This document shows, in pieces, positions 48,774 through 56,603 of a DNA stretch of 64,000 bases. The stretch spans positions 744,001-808,000 of the forward strand of contig NZ_CP150634.1 of NCBI RefSeq assembly GCF_038051925.1, read 5' to 3'. The notes below the pieces were generated by a model. The model saw only the letters and a program-made list of their open reading frames with translations, was not told where the DNA came from and did not search any database. Each line of letters opens with the position of its first letter. Position 1 is the stretch's first letter. Both the position numbers and the translations under genes were made by a program. The stretch is from Methylotuvimicrobium sp. KM2 (GTDB taxonomy: Bacteria > Pseudomonadota > Gammaproteobacteria > Methylococcales > Methylomonadaceae).

Positions 48774-49721
48774 ATGAGCTTATTAAAAGAACTCCCTACC
48801 AGTACACAAGGAAAAAAGGGTTGGCCATGGACGGAAGAAACGCCGACAATGCCGCCTTTGATGCCGAACGGCAAGCCGTGGCCCAAAATCAGCATCGTGA
48901 CACCTTCTTTTAATCAGGGGGAATTCATTGAGGAAACCATACGCTCGGTATTGTTACAAAACTATCCAAATCTTGAATATGTCATCATCGACGGCGGCAG
49001 TACCGATGATTCCGTTGAAATCATAAAAAAATACGAACCTTGGTTGACTTACTGGGTTAGTGAAAAAGATAGAGGGCAAAGCCATGCGATAAACAAAGGC
49101 TTTGAACGTTGCAACGGCGATATTTTCAACTGGTTTTGCTCAGACGATATACTTTTGCCCAATGCTCTACACAGAATTTCGGCACATTTGGAACTTGATA
49201 ACATTTGTTGGTTAGTTAGCGGCGCATTACGTCTTGATGAACATTCAAAAAAAATCACCAAAAGCGAAATTCCAAAATCAGTTGATGTGCACACCTTCCT
49301 GTTTTGGCGCTCTAAAGGCATCGCGCAACCATCGATCTTCTGGAATAAAAAATTGCAAGACATCACTCAAAAAGTCAGGGAAGACCTTCATTATTGTATG
49401 GACATTGATTTATGGTTTAATTTTTATAAAGTCACTCCACCGGAAATCTTAGAGGAATATCTTTCTTGCCGCCGCATCCATACGACTGCCAAAACAACAC
49501 CTTATAGCGGAACTTACGACAAATTCAATCAAGAGCTAGCAAATTGGTTGCTAGACAACCTATATCATTCCCAAAATGATCAAATAAAAATCGAGGTAAT
49601 TAACGGAATTATCCTGATGCAAAACCAGCTAAACGATTTAAAAAGAATCAAAAAACACATTGTCTTTGGAAAATTACTGACATTATGGAAAACCATAATC
49701 AACAGAAACTTCGAAATATAG
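48774..49721 (+). CDS. Family 2 glycosyltransferase
   Basis: 315 residues from ATG 48774 (upstream TTG 48762 less likely). GKPWPKISIVTPSFNQGEFIEETIRSVLLQNYPNLEYVIIDGGSTDDSVEIIKKYEPWLTYWVSEKDRGQSHAINKGF and FNWFCSDDILLPNAL. Similar in its first half to the product of 46945. A 106 nt AT-rich gap precedes it. Confidence 0.92.
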   Translation: MSLLKELPTSTQGKKGWPWTEETPTMPPLMPNGKPWPKISIVTPSFNQGEFIEETIRSVLLQNYPNLEYVIIDGGSTDDSVEIIKKYEPWLTYWVSEKDRGQSHAINKGFERCNGDIFNWFCSDDILLPNALHRISAHLELDNICWLVSGALRLDEHSKKITKSEIPKSVDVHTFLFWRSKGIAQPSIFWNKKLQDITQKVREDLHYCMDIDLWFNFYKVTPPEILEEYLSCRRIHTTAKTTPYSGTYDKFNQELANWLLDNLYHSQNDQIKIEVINGIILMQNQLNDLKRIKKHIVFGKLLTLWKTIINRNFEI

Positions 49722-49768
49722 CGTTTCTAAAATGGAATATTAAATAAAAAAATTATTACAACACACAG

Positions 49769-51019
49769 ATGTCGTCTGTAAAAACTAATAGACACTTTAA
49801 ATTTGGCGATCTACTAAGACTCGTACGACGCTTCATAAATAAGTCCGCAATACCGTTTATCGCTCCTTTCGTTTGGAAAGCCGTTGAACTTGATCGAGTA
49901 ATCTCAAAAAATCTGATTAAGAATAAAAAGTTCAAAATCTTATTTATCGCACAAAACGGTATTGCCGCGAACCATATAAAAAAATTTTGGCCACTATTAA
50001 AAGATGATCCCGCATTAGAGTTTTCCATCGCCGACGATAGACTTGTAAATAAGAAGATATCGAAAAGCGAACTAAGGCGTGTCGGGAACATTCCTGTCGT
50101 AAACATCATCTACGCACTCTTCAGAAACTGGGATCTGGTTATTTTTGTGAATCATCCCTGGGGCTTCGGAATTTGGCTTGCACCCTTCTTAAAGAAAGTC
50201 TATATAAATCATGGAATTTGGATAGGAAAAATCAACAATGACAATCTTGAAGACGGGGTGTATGGTTCCGGTAGAGTATTGCGGCCATACGGTAAGCCTT
50301 TCTATGACACGATGTTCGCGACAAGTTATTTTGAAAAAGAACAAGCAATAAGTTTTACTCCAGAGCTACTTGATAGAGTCACTGTGACCGGCTACCTTCG
50401 AGCCGATGAGATTCTTAAGTTACAGAAAGAAAAACGAATGGAAATTCGAAATAAATTCGGCTACGGGGAAGACGATATAGTCGTGCATATCATGTCTACA
50501 TGGGGAGCTTCATCTTTGTATCAAACAATGGGAGAAGAACTGCTTGGACAAGCGGTAAAGTTATCAAATAGCTATAAATTTATTTTTTCACTCCATCCAC
50601 GTCATGACGAATTTGGCGATATAAAAGAACGAAAGCGAAAAGATATATTAAAAAAGTACCAAGATCATGGAATTATGATTGCGGACACCCTCGATTGGGA
50701 CGAATTTATAGTTGCCAGCGACATAGCTGTTTCCGACCATACTTCACTTTGCCTTTATTACGTCTTATTAGAGAAACCAGTGATATTGGTTCCTGTGTCT
50801 TTCGGCTCATTCGTCAAGGGGTCGTCATTTGATCAATTACAACAAATTGCTGTTCAACTAACGCATCCCGATCAATTAGAACACGCGATAATTTCCTCGA
50901 CAAAAGCCAATACTTCCGGACAGTATGAAAACTTCATCAACAAAATTTGGAACCATAGGGGTAACGCCCATCTACGCTATAAAGACGAAATTTATAAGAT
51001 ATTGAAAGGATCACAATGA
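49769..51019 (+). CDS. CDP-glycerol glycerophosphotransferase-like protein 1
   Basis: 416 residues. FKILFIAQNGIAANHIKKFWPLLKDDP N-terminal GT-B-like domain, KKVYINHGIWIGKINNDN, FATSYFEKEQAISFTPELLDRVTVTGYLRADEIL, then FIFSLHPRHDEF and DWDEFIVASDIAVSDHTSLCLYYVLLEKPVILVPV. The last is the TagF-type S/D-H-T-S-x3-Y-x3-L-x-K-P pattern. It overlaps tagD by 4 nt and so is tied to glycerol-phosphate chemistry. Substrate inferred from the family. Confidence 0.82.
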   Translation: MSSVKTNRHFKFGDLLRLVRRFINKSAIPFIAPFVWKAVELDRVISKNLIKNKKFKILFIAQNGIAANHIKKFWPLLKDDPALEFSIADDRLVNKKISKSELRRVGNIPVVNIIYALFRNWDLVIFVNHPWGFGIWLAPFLKKVYINHGIWIGKINNDNLEDGVYGSGRVLRPYGKPFYDTMFATSYFEKEQAISFTPELLDRVTVTGYLRADEILKLQKEKRMEIRNKFGYGEDDIVVHIMSTWGASSLYQTMGEELLGQAVKLSNSYKFIFSLHPRHDEFGDIKERKRKDILKKYQDHGIMIADTLDWDEFIVASDIAVSDHTSLCLYYVLLEKPVILVPVSFGSFVKGSSFDQLQQIAVQLTHPDQLEHAIISSTKANTSGQYENFINKIWNHRGNAHLRYKDEIYKILKGSQ

Positions 51020-51411
51020 GAGTTATCACCTTCGGCACCTTCGATGTCTTCCATGTCGGCCATTTACGAATTTTGGAACGAGCACGCGAGTATGGCGATT
51101 TCTTGGTAGCTGGCGTTTCAACCGATTCCATGAATTATTCCAAAAAAGGACGCTATCCCGTTTACGATCAAAATGAGCGTTTACAAATCATCCAGGCGCT
51201 GCGTTGCGTCGATAAGGTATTTTTTGAGGAATCGATGGAGTTGAAGCGCCATTATATTGAATCTCACCTAGCCGATATTTTGGTGATGGGAGATGATTGG
51301 GCCGGTAAATTCGATGAGTTTTCCGACATTTGCAGGGTCGTTTATTTGCCTAGAACACCTTCGGTGTCGACGACGGCGATTATCGAGAAGATTCGGATTC
51401 CCAAATCCTGA
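51016..51411 (+). CDS. tagD: Glycerol-3-phosphate cytidylyltransferase
   Basis: 131 residues. Makes CDP-glycerol from CTP and glycerol 3-phosphate. MRVITFGTFDVFHVGHLRILERAREYGDFLVAGVSTDSMNYSKKGR: the HxGH nucleotide motif (HVGH at 13-16) and the second motif RTPSVSTTAIIEKIR (RTxGxSTT type). The length matches TagD/GCT. Its beginning is repeated as a scar at 54901. Confidence 0.95.
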   Translation: MRVITFGTFDVFHVGHLRILERAREYGDFLVAGVSTDSMNYSKKGRYPVYDQNERLQIIQALRCVDKVFFEESMELKRHYIESHLADILVMGDDWAGKFDEFSDICRVVYLPRTPSVSTTAIIEKIRIPKS

Positions 51412-51422
51412 GGGCAGTTCCT

Positions 51423-52706
51423 GTGATAAATTCATTGCCAAACAAGCGAGTGATTCGGGAAGTCTTCCTTGCATTACGACAATTGTTAACGGCTATTTTG
51501 GCATGGTTATTCGCTTATCCATTGACGTGTTTATTCAAACGCGACCCGAACTTGACTCTTGTCATCGGTCGCCAAGGGCCTGTATTTGCCGATAATTCCA
51601 AATATTTTTTTATTGCCGCTACGCAATTTGCTAAACCAAACGAGCGCATTGTTTTTTTGACCGATCATCGCTCGATTCAACAGGCGATTGTTGAGGCTGG
51701 CGGGAAAGCTGTCATGCATCCGTCTTGGCGGTCTTTATATCTTGTTTTACGATGTACTACGTTAGCTGCCGACATGTCGGACTGGTTTGATTATGGCGCT
51801 TATCCTTTGTCGAGCGGCGCAAGGCGGGTGCAAGTCTGGCATGGCGCACCGTTAAAACGGATCGAGTTGGATCTTTATCGTGAGCGTTTAGTGATCATGC
51901 CGGCTTGGGCCGGTTTTTTGTTGCAAATGCAAAAAAAGCTGCTGGGTCGCTACCCGAAATACGATGTCGTCGTTTCGACATCTCAAGATTTTACCGATCG
52001 CGCTTTTAGCCGGTGTTTCAATACAAAGGAATTTATTGCTTGCGGTTATCCCCGCAACGATGTGTTATTAGGTTGGCCGGAGCCGGACAAAGTTACGGCG
52101 GCCTTATTGGATGTCAATGTTGATTTATCTGCTTTGGCTACGGTACGCAAGGCTAAATCGCAAGGTACCCGAATCGGTTTATATGTACCGACTTTTCGCC
52201 GGGATTTAGCCAATCCTTTTGCCGAAGATATGGATTTGGCGCGCTTGTCGGCGTTTGCTGTCCGCCATAATTGTTTTTTTGTGTTGAAGCTGCATCCTTT
52301 TATGCAGGGGCGATATGCTGTCGATCGTTATCCGAATCTACTGGAATACGCGCCTTTGGGTGATGTTTATCCATTAATGCCCCTTTGCGATTTTTTAATC
52401 ACCGATTATTCGTCGATTTTTTTCGACTTTTTGTTGCTGGATAAGGCTATTGTATTTTTCGCGCCGGATTTAGCGCATTATTTGGCGCAAGATCGGAAGA
52501 TGTACTTCGATTATGACGAGATGACTCCGGGCGCTAAATGCGCTTGCTATGAGGAGCTTGAGCAACAATTAAGACTTATTGTTGATCATGCCGGCGAAGA
52601 CGGTTTTGCGCGAAGACGCGCTGAAGTGAGAGCGTTTACGCATGATTTTGTCGATAATCGGGCGGGTTGGCGTTTGTATCATGCGCTCGCCTCAAAAAAA
52701 AATTAG
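51423..52706 (+). CDS. CDP-glycerol glycerophosphotransferase-like protein 2 (TagB/TagF family)
   Basis: 427 residues, GTG start, 11 nt after tagD. RRVQVWHGAPLKRIELDLY, YDVVVSTSQDFTDRAFSRCF, FIACGYPRNDVLLGWPEPD, IGLYVPTFRRDLANPF, CFFVLKLHPF, and LMPLCDFLITDYSSIFFDFLLLDKAIVFFAPDLAHYLAQDRKMYFDY: all hallmark TagB/TagF segments, including the catalytic-type HG and HP motifs. GC-richer codon use than the gene before tagD. Its last about 80 bases are repeated at 54945-55040. Confidence 0.93.
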   Translation: MINSLPNKRVIREVFLALRQLLTAILAWLFAYPLTCLFKRDPNLTLVIGRQGPVFADNSKYFFIAATQFAKPNERIVFLTDHRSIQQAIVEAGGKAVMHPSWRSLYLVLRCTTLAADMSDWFDYGAYPLSSGARRVQVWHGAPLKRIELDLYRERLVIMPAWAGFLLQMQKKLLGRYPKYDVVVSTSQDFTDRAFSRCFNTKEFIACGYPRNDVLLGWPEPDKVTAALLDVNVDLSALATVRKAKSQGTRIGLYVPTFRRDLANPFAEDMDLARLSAFAVRHNCFFVLKLHPFMQGRYAVDRYPNLLEYAPLGDVYPLMPLCDFLITDYSSIFFDFLLLDKAIVFFAPDLAHYLAQDRKMYFDYDEMTPGAKCACYEELEQQLRLIVDHAGEDGFARRRAEVRAFTHDFVDNRAGWRLYHALASKKN

Positions 52707-52759
52707 CCTACAGTTTATGTATAACAGCGAGCGCAGGAGTGTGGAAACGAGGCCTAAAC

Positions 52760-54521
52760 CATGCACGATCAAAACTTGAAAAAACCTGATTTTCGATTAC
52801 CCCGTGCAAGCCTGATTGGCGGTGCTAGTTTTCTCAGTTCCCATTTATGTTTTTGGGTTATCAGCAATATATGTTACAGGTGAAGGCCTATGCGAAAACC
52901 ATGAACACTAAAAAATCAATGAAGCACGACACCGGCTATAAATTGCTATTCAGTCACCCGCGCCTGGTCGAAGACTTAATCACCGGCTTCGTTCATCCCG
53001 ACTGGCTGGAGGCTATCGACTTTAAAACTCTGGAACCGTATAAAGCCAGTTTTGTCACCGATGACTTACGCCAGCGTCACGATGACAGCATCTGGCGGCT
53101 GAAATTTAAAGACACCTGGCTGTATCTCTATTTGCTGCTGGAATTTCAATCCAGCGACGACTATTTTATGGCCAATCGCGTGATGACCTATATGGGCCTG
53201 CTCTATCAAGACATCATTCGCTCCCAGTCCCTGAAAAAAGGCGACAAACTGCCGCCGGTGATGCCCATCGTCATTTATAACGGTTCGTCGGACTGGACAG
53301 GCCCGGTAGCCATAGACGGCTTGATTGATTCGGTGCATCCCGCGTTAAGCGCTTACACGCCGCGCCTGAGTTATTTTTTATTGCAAGAAAAAGACACCCC
53401 GAAAGACTACAGCCAAAAGCATCCTAACAATCTGGTCGGGCATCTGATTGCCATGGAACATTGCCGGACGCCGGATGACATGCGGGCCTGTATTCAGCGC
53501 TTGCACCAACAACTGAAAACGCCGCAATATCAAGACATTCGTCGAAGCTTTGCCATTTGGTTAAGTCGCCTATTGCGCGTAAAATTAAAACAAGACAGCA
53601 TCCCTGAGTATCAAGAACTGAATGAGGTAGACGCCATGTTAGCTGAACAAATGACCGATTGGACCCTGCAATGGAAAAATGAAGGCATGAAGGAAGGTGA
53701 AAAAATAGGCGAGAAACGCGGCGAGAAACGCGGCGTTCGAAAAGAAGCCGCTCACTTGTTGAGCATGCAAATTCGTTTGAAATACGGTGATTTGCCTGCG
53801 TGGGCCGAACAGCGCATACAACAAGCCGACACTCGACAACTCGAAAAGTGGGCCGGGCGCATTTTTGCCGCCGATACTTTGGATGCATTGCTGCAATAAT
53901 GCCGATTTTGTTTTTTAACGGGTGTCAAGATAGTCGGCTTTTCCTCGTTCCCTTCGCGCCAGTGTGGGAATGCATGCCGGTCTTGCCTTAGACCGTAGGA
54001 TGCGGTTCACGCTGTTCACCGCATCCTACATTCTCAAACAAGCGTTTCTGTACTGATTCACACCCCCTATCGTTCCCACGCTCCGGCGCTCATCGTTATA
54101 CACAAGTATCGGTAAACTTGCTAAACAGATGTCATCGTACACCTGGAAACGGTGCTGTTTGATAAATCTGCGGATATTTTCTGGTTCCCACGGTCCTCCG
54201 TGGGAACCCATACCATGTCAGCCGAGGCAAGATCGGTATGCATTCCCACGCTGGAACGGTGGGAACGAGGAAAGTTATCATCCCCATGCAGAGCGTCACT
54301 GCCATTAAGTAAGCCATCACAGAAATGAATAATGCTTGTATTCAGGCTCTAATGCACCTCAAAAGCTTGCCATCCATGGCACTGGATTCCCGCCAGTCCA
54401 TAGCGGAATGACGAGTTTCCGTTTTTTCTGGTTCCCTCGGTCCTCCGTGGGAACCCATACCTTGTCAGTCGAGGCAAGATCGGTATGCATTCCCACGCTG
54501 GAGCGGTGGGAACGAGGAAAT
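52760..54521. repeat. 1.76-kb block, copy 1 of a large direct repeat
   Basis: From ATGCACGATCAAAACTTG to the end of an R1 element at 54521, this block matches 56604-58388 almost base for base. It carries a truncated start of the 55095-type gene (stops after GTGCAAGCC, then TGATTGGCGGTGCTAG), an Rpn/DUF4351 gene, an R8 hairpin, a partial R2 element and two R1 elements (about 54178-54271 and 54429-54521). Length difference comes mainly from two extra 12-bp units in copy 2. Confidence 0.92.
52901..53899 (+). CDS. Rpn/YhgA-like nuclease with DUF4351 C-terminus, copy 1
   Basis: 332 residues from ATG 52901 (MNTKKSMKHDTGYKLLFSHP); the frame is open back to 52847. PD-(D/E)xK-like core: DDSIWRLKFKDTWLYLYLLLEFQSSDDYFMANRVMTYMGLLYQDI, with Asp, then Glu-x-Gln. 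A variable linker EKIGEKRGEKRGVRKEA has two GEKR units here. The C-terminus LLSMQIRLKYGDLPAWAEQRIQQADTRQLEKWAGRIF is DUF4351-like. Paralogue of 56743 (near-identical) and more distantly 36169 and 55095. Confidence 0.85.
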   Translation: MNTKKSMKHDTGYKLLFSHPRLVEDLITGFVHPDWLEAIDFKTLEPYKASFVTDDLRQRHDDSIWRLKFKDTWLYLYLLLEFQSSDDYFMANRVMTYMGLLYQDIIRSQSLKKGDKLPPVMPIVIYNGSSDWTGPVAIDGLIDSVHPALSAYTPRLSYFLLQEKDTPKDYSQKHPNNLVGHLIAMEHCRTPDDMRACIQRLHQQLKTPQYQDIRRSFAIWLSRLLRVKLKQDSIPEYQELNEVDAMLAEQMTDWTLQWKNEGMKEGEKIGEKRGEKRGVRKEAAHLLSMQIRLKYGDLPAWAEQRIQQADTRQLEKWAGRIFAADTLDALLQ

Positions 54522-54649
54522 CAGCAGGATTTGTTTCAAAAAAATTGCGTTTTTTAGCCCGCGTAGGATGTATTCGCGCTAGCGTTGCGTCGAATGGTTA
54601 AAGACCAACATACGTCGCAATATGGCTATCGCCTATTGACGGCCTACGG
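53900..54649. repeat. Repeat tail of copy 1 and adjoining unassigned DNA
   Basis: R8 hairpin (GTAGGATGCGGTTCACGC / ACCGCATCCTAC, about 53996-54029), the left half of an R2 element (54088-54177, CGCTCATCGTTATACACAAG), R1 copies at 54178-54271 and 54429-54521. From 54522 to 54649 nothing clear is seen. Confidence 0.75.
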
Positions 54650-54805
54650 ATTGCGAGTTATCGCGTTGTGGTACATCTGTTGTTGGGTTTAAAACAGGTG
54701 GGCTACCAGAAATAGTCGATCATGGCGTTAATGGGTAGTTAGTAGAGCCAAAAGATGTGATAGGGTTGATTGCTGCGATCAATAGGTTGATGTTAGATAC
54801 TGTAT
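54650..54805 (+). pseudogene. Family 4 glycosyltransferase C-terminal fragment
   Basis: One frame reads CGTSVVGFKTGGLPEIVDHGVNG, a TAG stop at about 54733, then LVEPKDVIGLIAAINRLMLDT. This is the donor-domain signature region (CGTPVVGFxTGGxPEIVxHGxNGxLVxPxD) of a GT4 enzyme with the preceding GEAMA part lost. No neighbouring gene in the window matches it exactly, so it is a leftover of a further glycosyltransferase. Confidence 0.82.
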
Positions 54806-54900
54806 TATACCTTTCGCACTTCAAATTTCGGCAGTTCCTGGATAGTCGGGTTACGGCTACGCCTAACCCGACCTACACGCTATCCATTATCGATTAGTTT

Positions 54901-55094
54901 ATGCGCGTGATTACCTTCGGTACTTTCGACGTTTTTCATGTCGGCGAAGACGCGCTGAAGTGAGAGCGTTTACGCATGATTTAGTCGATAATCGGGCGGG
55001 TTGGCGTTTGTATCATGCGCTCGTCTCAAAAAAAAATTAGCCTACAGTTTATGTATAACAGCGAGCGCCGGAGTGTGGAAACGAGGCCTAAACC
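54901..55094 (+). pseudogene. Collapsed tagD-transferase cassette (deletion scar)
   Basis: 54901-54943 (ATGCGCGTGATTACCTTCGG... CATGTCGG) matches the first about 43 bases of tagD (51016). It then jumps to GAAGACGCGCTGAAGTGAGAGCG, which matches 52608 onward, the last about 100 bases of the TagB/F-like gene, and on through its 3' flank to ATGCACGATCAAAAC at 55095 (as 52760). So a second copy of the tagD-tagB/F cassette existed and lost about 1.55 kb. Confidence 0.93.
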
Positions 55095-55997
55095 ATGCAC
55101 GATCAAAACTTTAAAAACCTGATTCTCGACTACCCCGTGCAAGCCTTGCAGTTTTTTGCCGCCGAAGAAGCGCCCGACGACTTGCCGCAAGCGCGCATTA
55201 TCCCGTTTCGTCAGGAACAACTAAAGGAACGGCTCGGCGACCGCTTTCACGAACTGGACACGCCGTTGCTGGTCGAATGGCTCGATGGACGGCGCGAAGT
55301 GATTTTGTTTTTTCTAGAAGAAGAAACCGAAGCCAGGCGCTTTTCGATTTATCGCCTGGCGCATTACTGCTTGGATTTAGCTGAATTGGCGCAAACCGAC
55401 CGGGTAGTTCCCATTGTGATTTTTCTGGATCGAGGGCGTCATTCTTACGAATTGCATTTAGGCGGTGAGCGGCATAATTATCTGAGTTTTCGCTATATCG
55501 CTTGTGAGCTGAAGAACCTTTCGGCGGATGCTTACCGCGACAGCGATAATATCGTCGCTCGTTTGAACTTACCGAATATGCGCTATGCCAAAGGTCAAAA
55601 ATTGGACATCTACCACGATGCGCAATTGGGCTTGGCGCTACTGGAACAAGACCCGAATAAGCAACTAAAATACGTCGACTTTGTCGATTATTACGCGGAT
55701 TTGACCGACGCAGAAATTGAAACCTATCGTAATGACTATTTACCTGAAGCGGAGGATCGTATGGGATTGGCACAGATATTAAGAGAAGAAGGCCGAAAAG
55801 AAGGAGAAATCAAGGGGGGAATCAAAGGGGAAATCAGGGGAGAAGCTCAAACGCTGACCAAACAAATACAACTGAAGTTCGGTGAACTTCCCATCTGGGT
55901 GGAAGAAAAAATCAATCAGGCCGATAAGTCTCAGTTGGATCAATGGGTAGAGCGTATTTTATTTGTCGATACGTTGGAGCAGTTATTCAAACCGTAG
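55095..55997 (+). CDS. Rpn-related protein with DUF4351 C-terminus
   Basis: 300 residues. MHDQNFKNLILDYPVQALQFFAAEEAPDDLPQARIIPFRQEQLKERLGDRFHELDTPLLVEWLDGRREVILFFLEEETEAR: an N-terminal type found in many DUF4351 proteins with a degenerate nuclease core (Glu-Trp-Leu-Asp, then FFLEEE). Linker EIKGGIKGEIRGEAQ, then TLTKQIQLKFGELPIWVEEKINQADKSQLDQWVERILF. Truncated 5' copies of it lie at 52760, 56604 and 59900. Confidence 0.8.
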   Translation: MHDQNFKNLILDYPVQALQFFAAEEAPDDLPQARIIPFRQEQLKERLGDRFHELDTPLLVEWLDGRREVILFFLEEETEARRFSIYRLAHYCLDLAELAQTDRVVPIVIFLDRGRHSYELHLGGERHNYLSFRYIACELKNLSADAYRDSDNIVARLNLPNMRYAKGQKLDIYHDAQLGLALLEQDPNKQLKYVDFVDYYADLTDAEIETYRNDYLPEAEDRMGLAQILREEGRKEGEIKGGIKGEIRGEAQTLTKQIQLKFGELPIWVEEKINQADKSQLDQWVERILFVDTLEQLFKP

Positions 55998-56325
55998 CTC
56001 GTGGGATAAGGTGGGGATCGAGCTGTATTGATCGCGAGCGATGCGGTTCATGTTGCGCAAGGCATTACTCCTAGGATTTCGCTAATTTCTGGCGGAATGA
56101 GAGGGTGTATTCTCTTAAGTTTGGCGCCAATTATCTTCAGGTTCTCTGCGCAGTTTCCAAGGCTCCGTTGGGAAACCTTTTACGTCAGATCTTGCTTACC
56201 GGTTTCGGGAAGCTGGAGCCTCTCGAACTGCATTCCCAAGAAAAGGGCTTGGGAACGAGCGAATGGGCTATTAGAAATAACGGTGATTTTAACGATCATG
56301 CACGAAACTTTCGGTGTTTTGAACA
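55998..56325. other. Intergenic region with a duplicated glycosyltransferase 3' flank
   Basis: 56157-56325 (GGCTCCGTTGGGAAACC, GTTTCGGGAAGCTGG, ATTCCCAAGAAAAGGGCTTGGG) is a diverged copy of 58606-58770, the DNA just 3' of the glycosyltransferase at 58770. The rest shows nothing recognisable. Confidence 0.65.
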
Positions 56326-56502
56326 CTATGCCGGTAACGATAGTGTTTTATAGATTTCGATATAGCGGTTTACCGCCGCATTTTCACTGAAAAGCTCCGC
56401 GTTATTGCGAGAAGCTTCTTTCATATTTCGCCAAAGTTTTTGATTGTCCCGCATCTCTCCGGCCGCTTCGGCTAAGGCTTCGATATCATCTATCTGGCAG
56501 AG
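56326..56502 (-). pseudogene. 3' fragment of a family 4 glycosyltransferase
   Basis: Reads LCQIDDIEALAEAAGEMRDNQKLWRNMKEASRNNAELFSENAAVNRYIEIYKTLSLPA, nearly the same as the last 59 residues of the intact enzyme at 58770-59792. Upstream homology ends at an R8 repeat (56508-56575). The start-proximal 280 residues are absent. Confidence 0.92.
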
Positions 56503-56603
56503 CGCGTAGAATGCGGTGAGGCACGAACCGCATCGTTCGCGATTGATGCGGTTCACGTTGTTCATCACATCCTACATTCCGCGCAACTTAATCGAAAAAA
56601 CTT

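Noticed and set aside
54570..54645. Possible IS3-type transposase scrap (SQYGYRLLTAYGLR)
   Set aside because: Only a weak resemblance to the YGYRR motif over about 15 residues; not enough to call.
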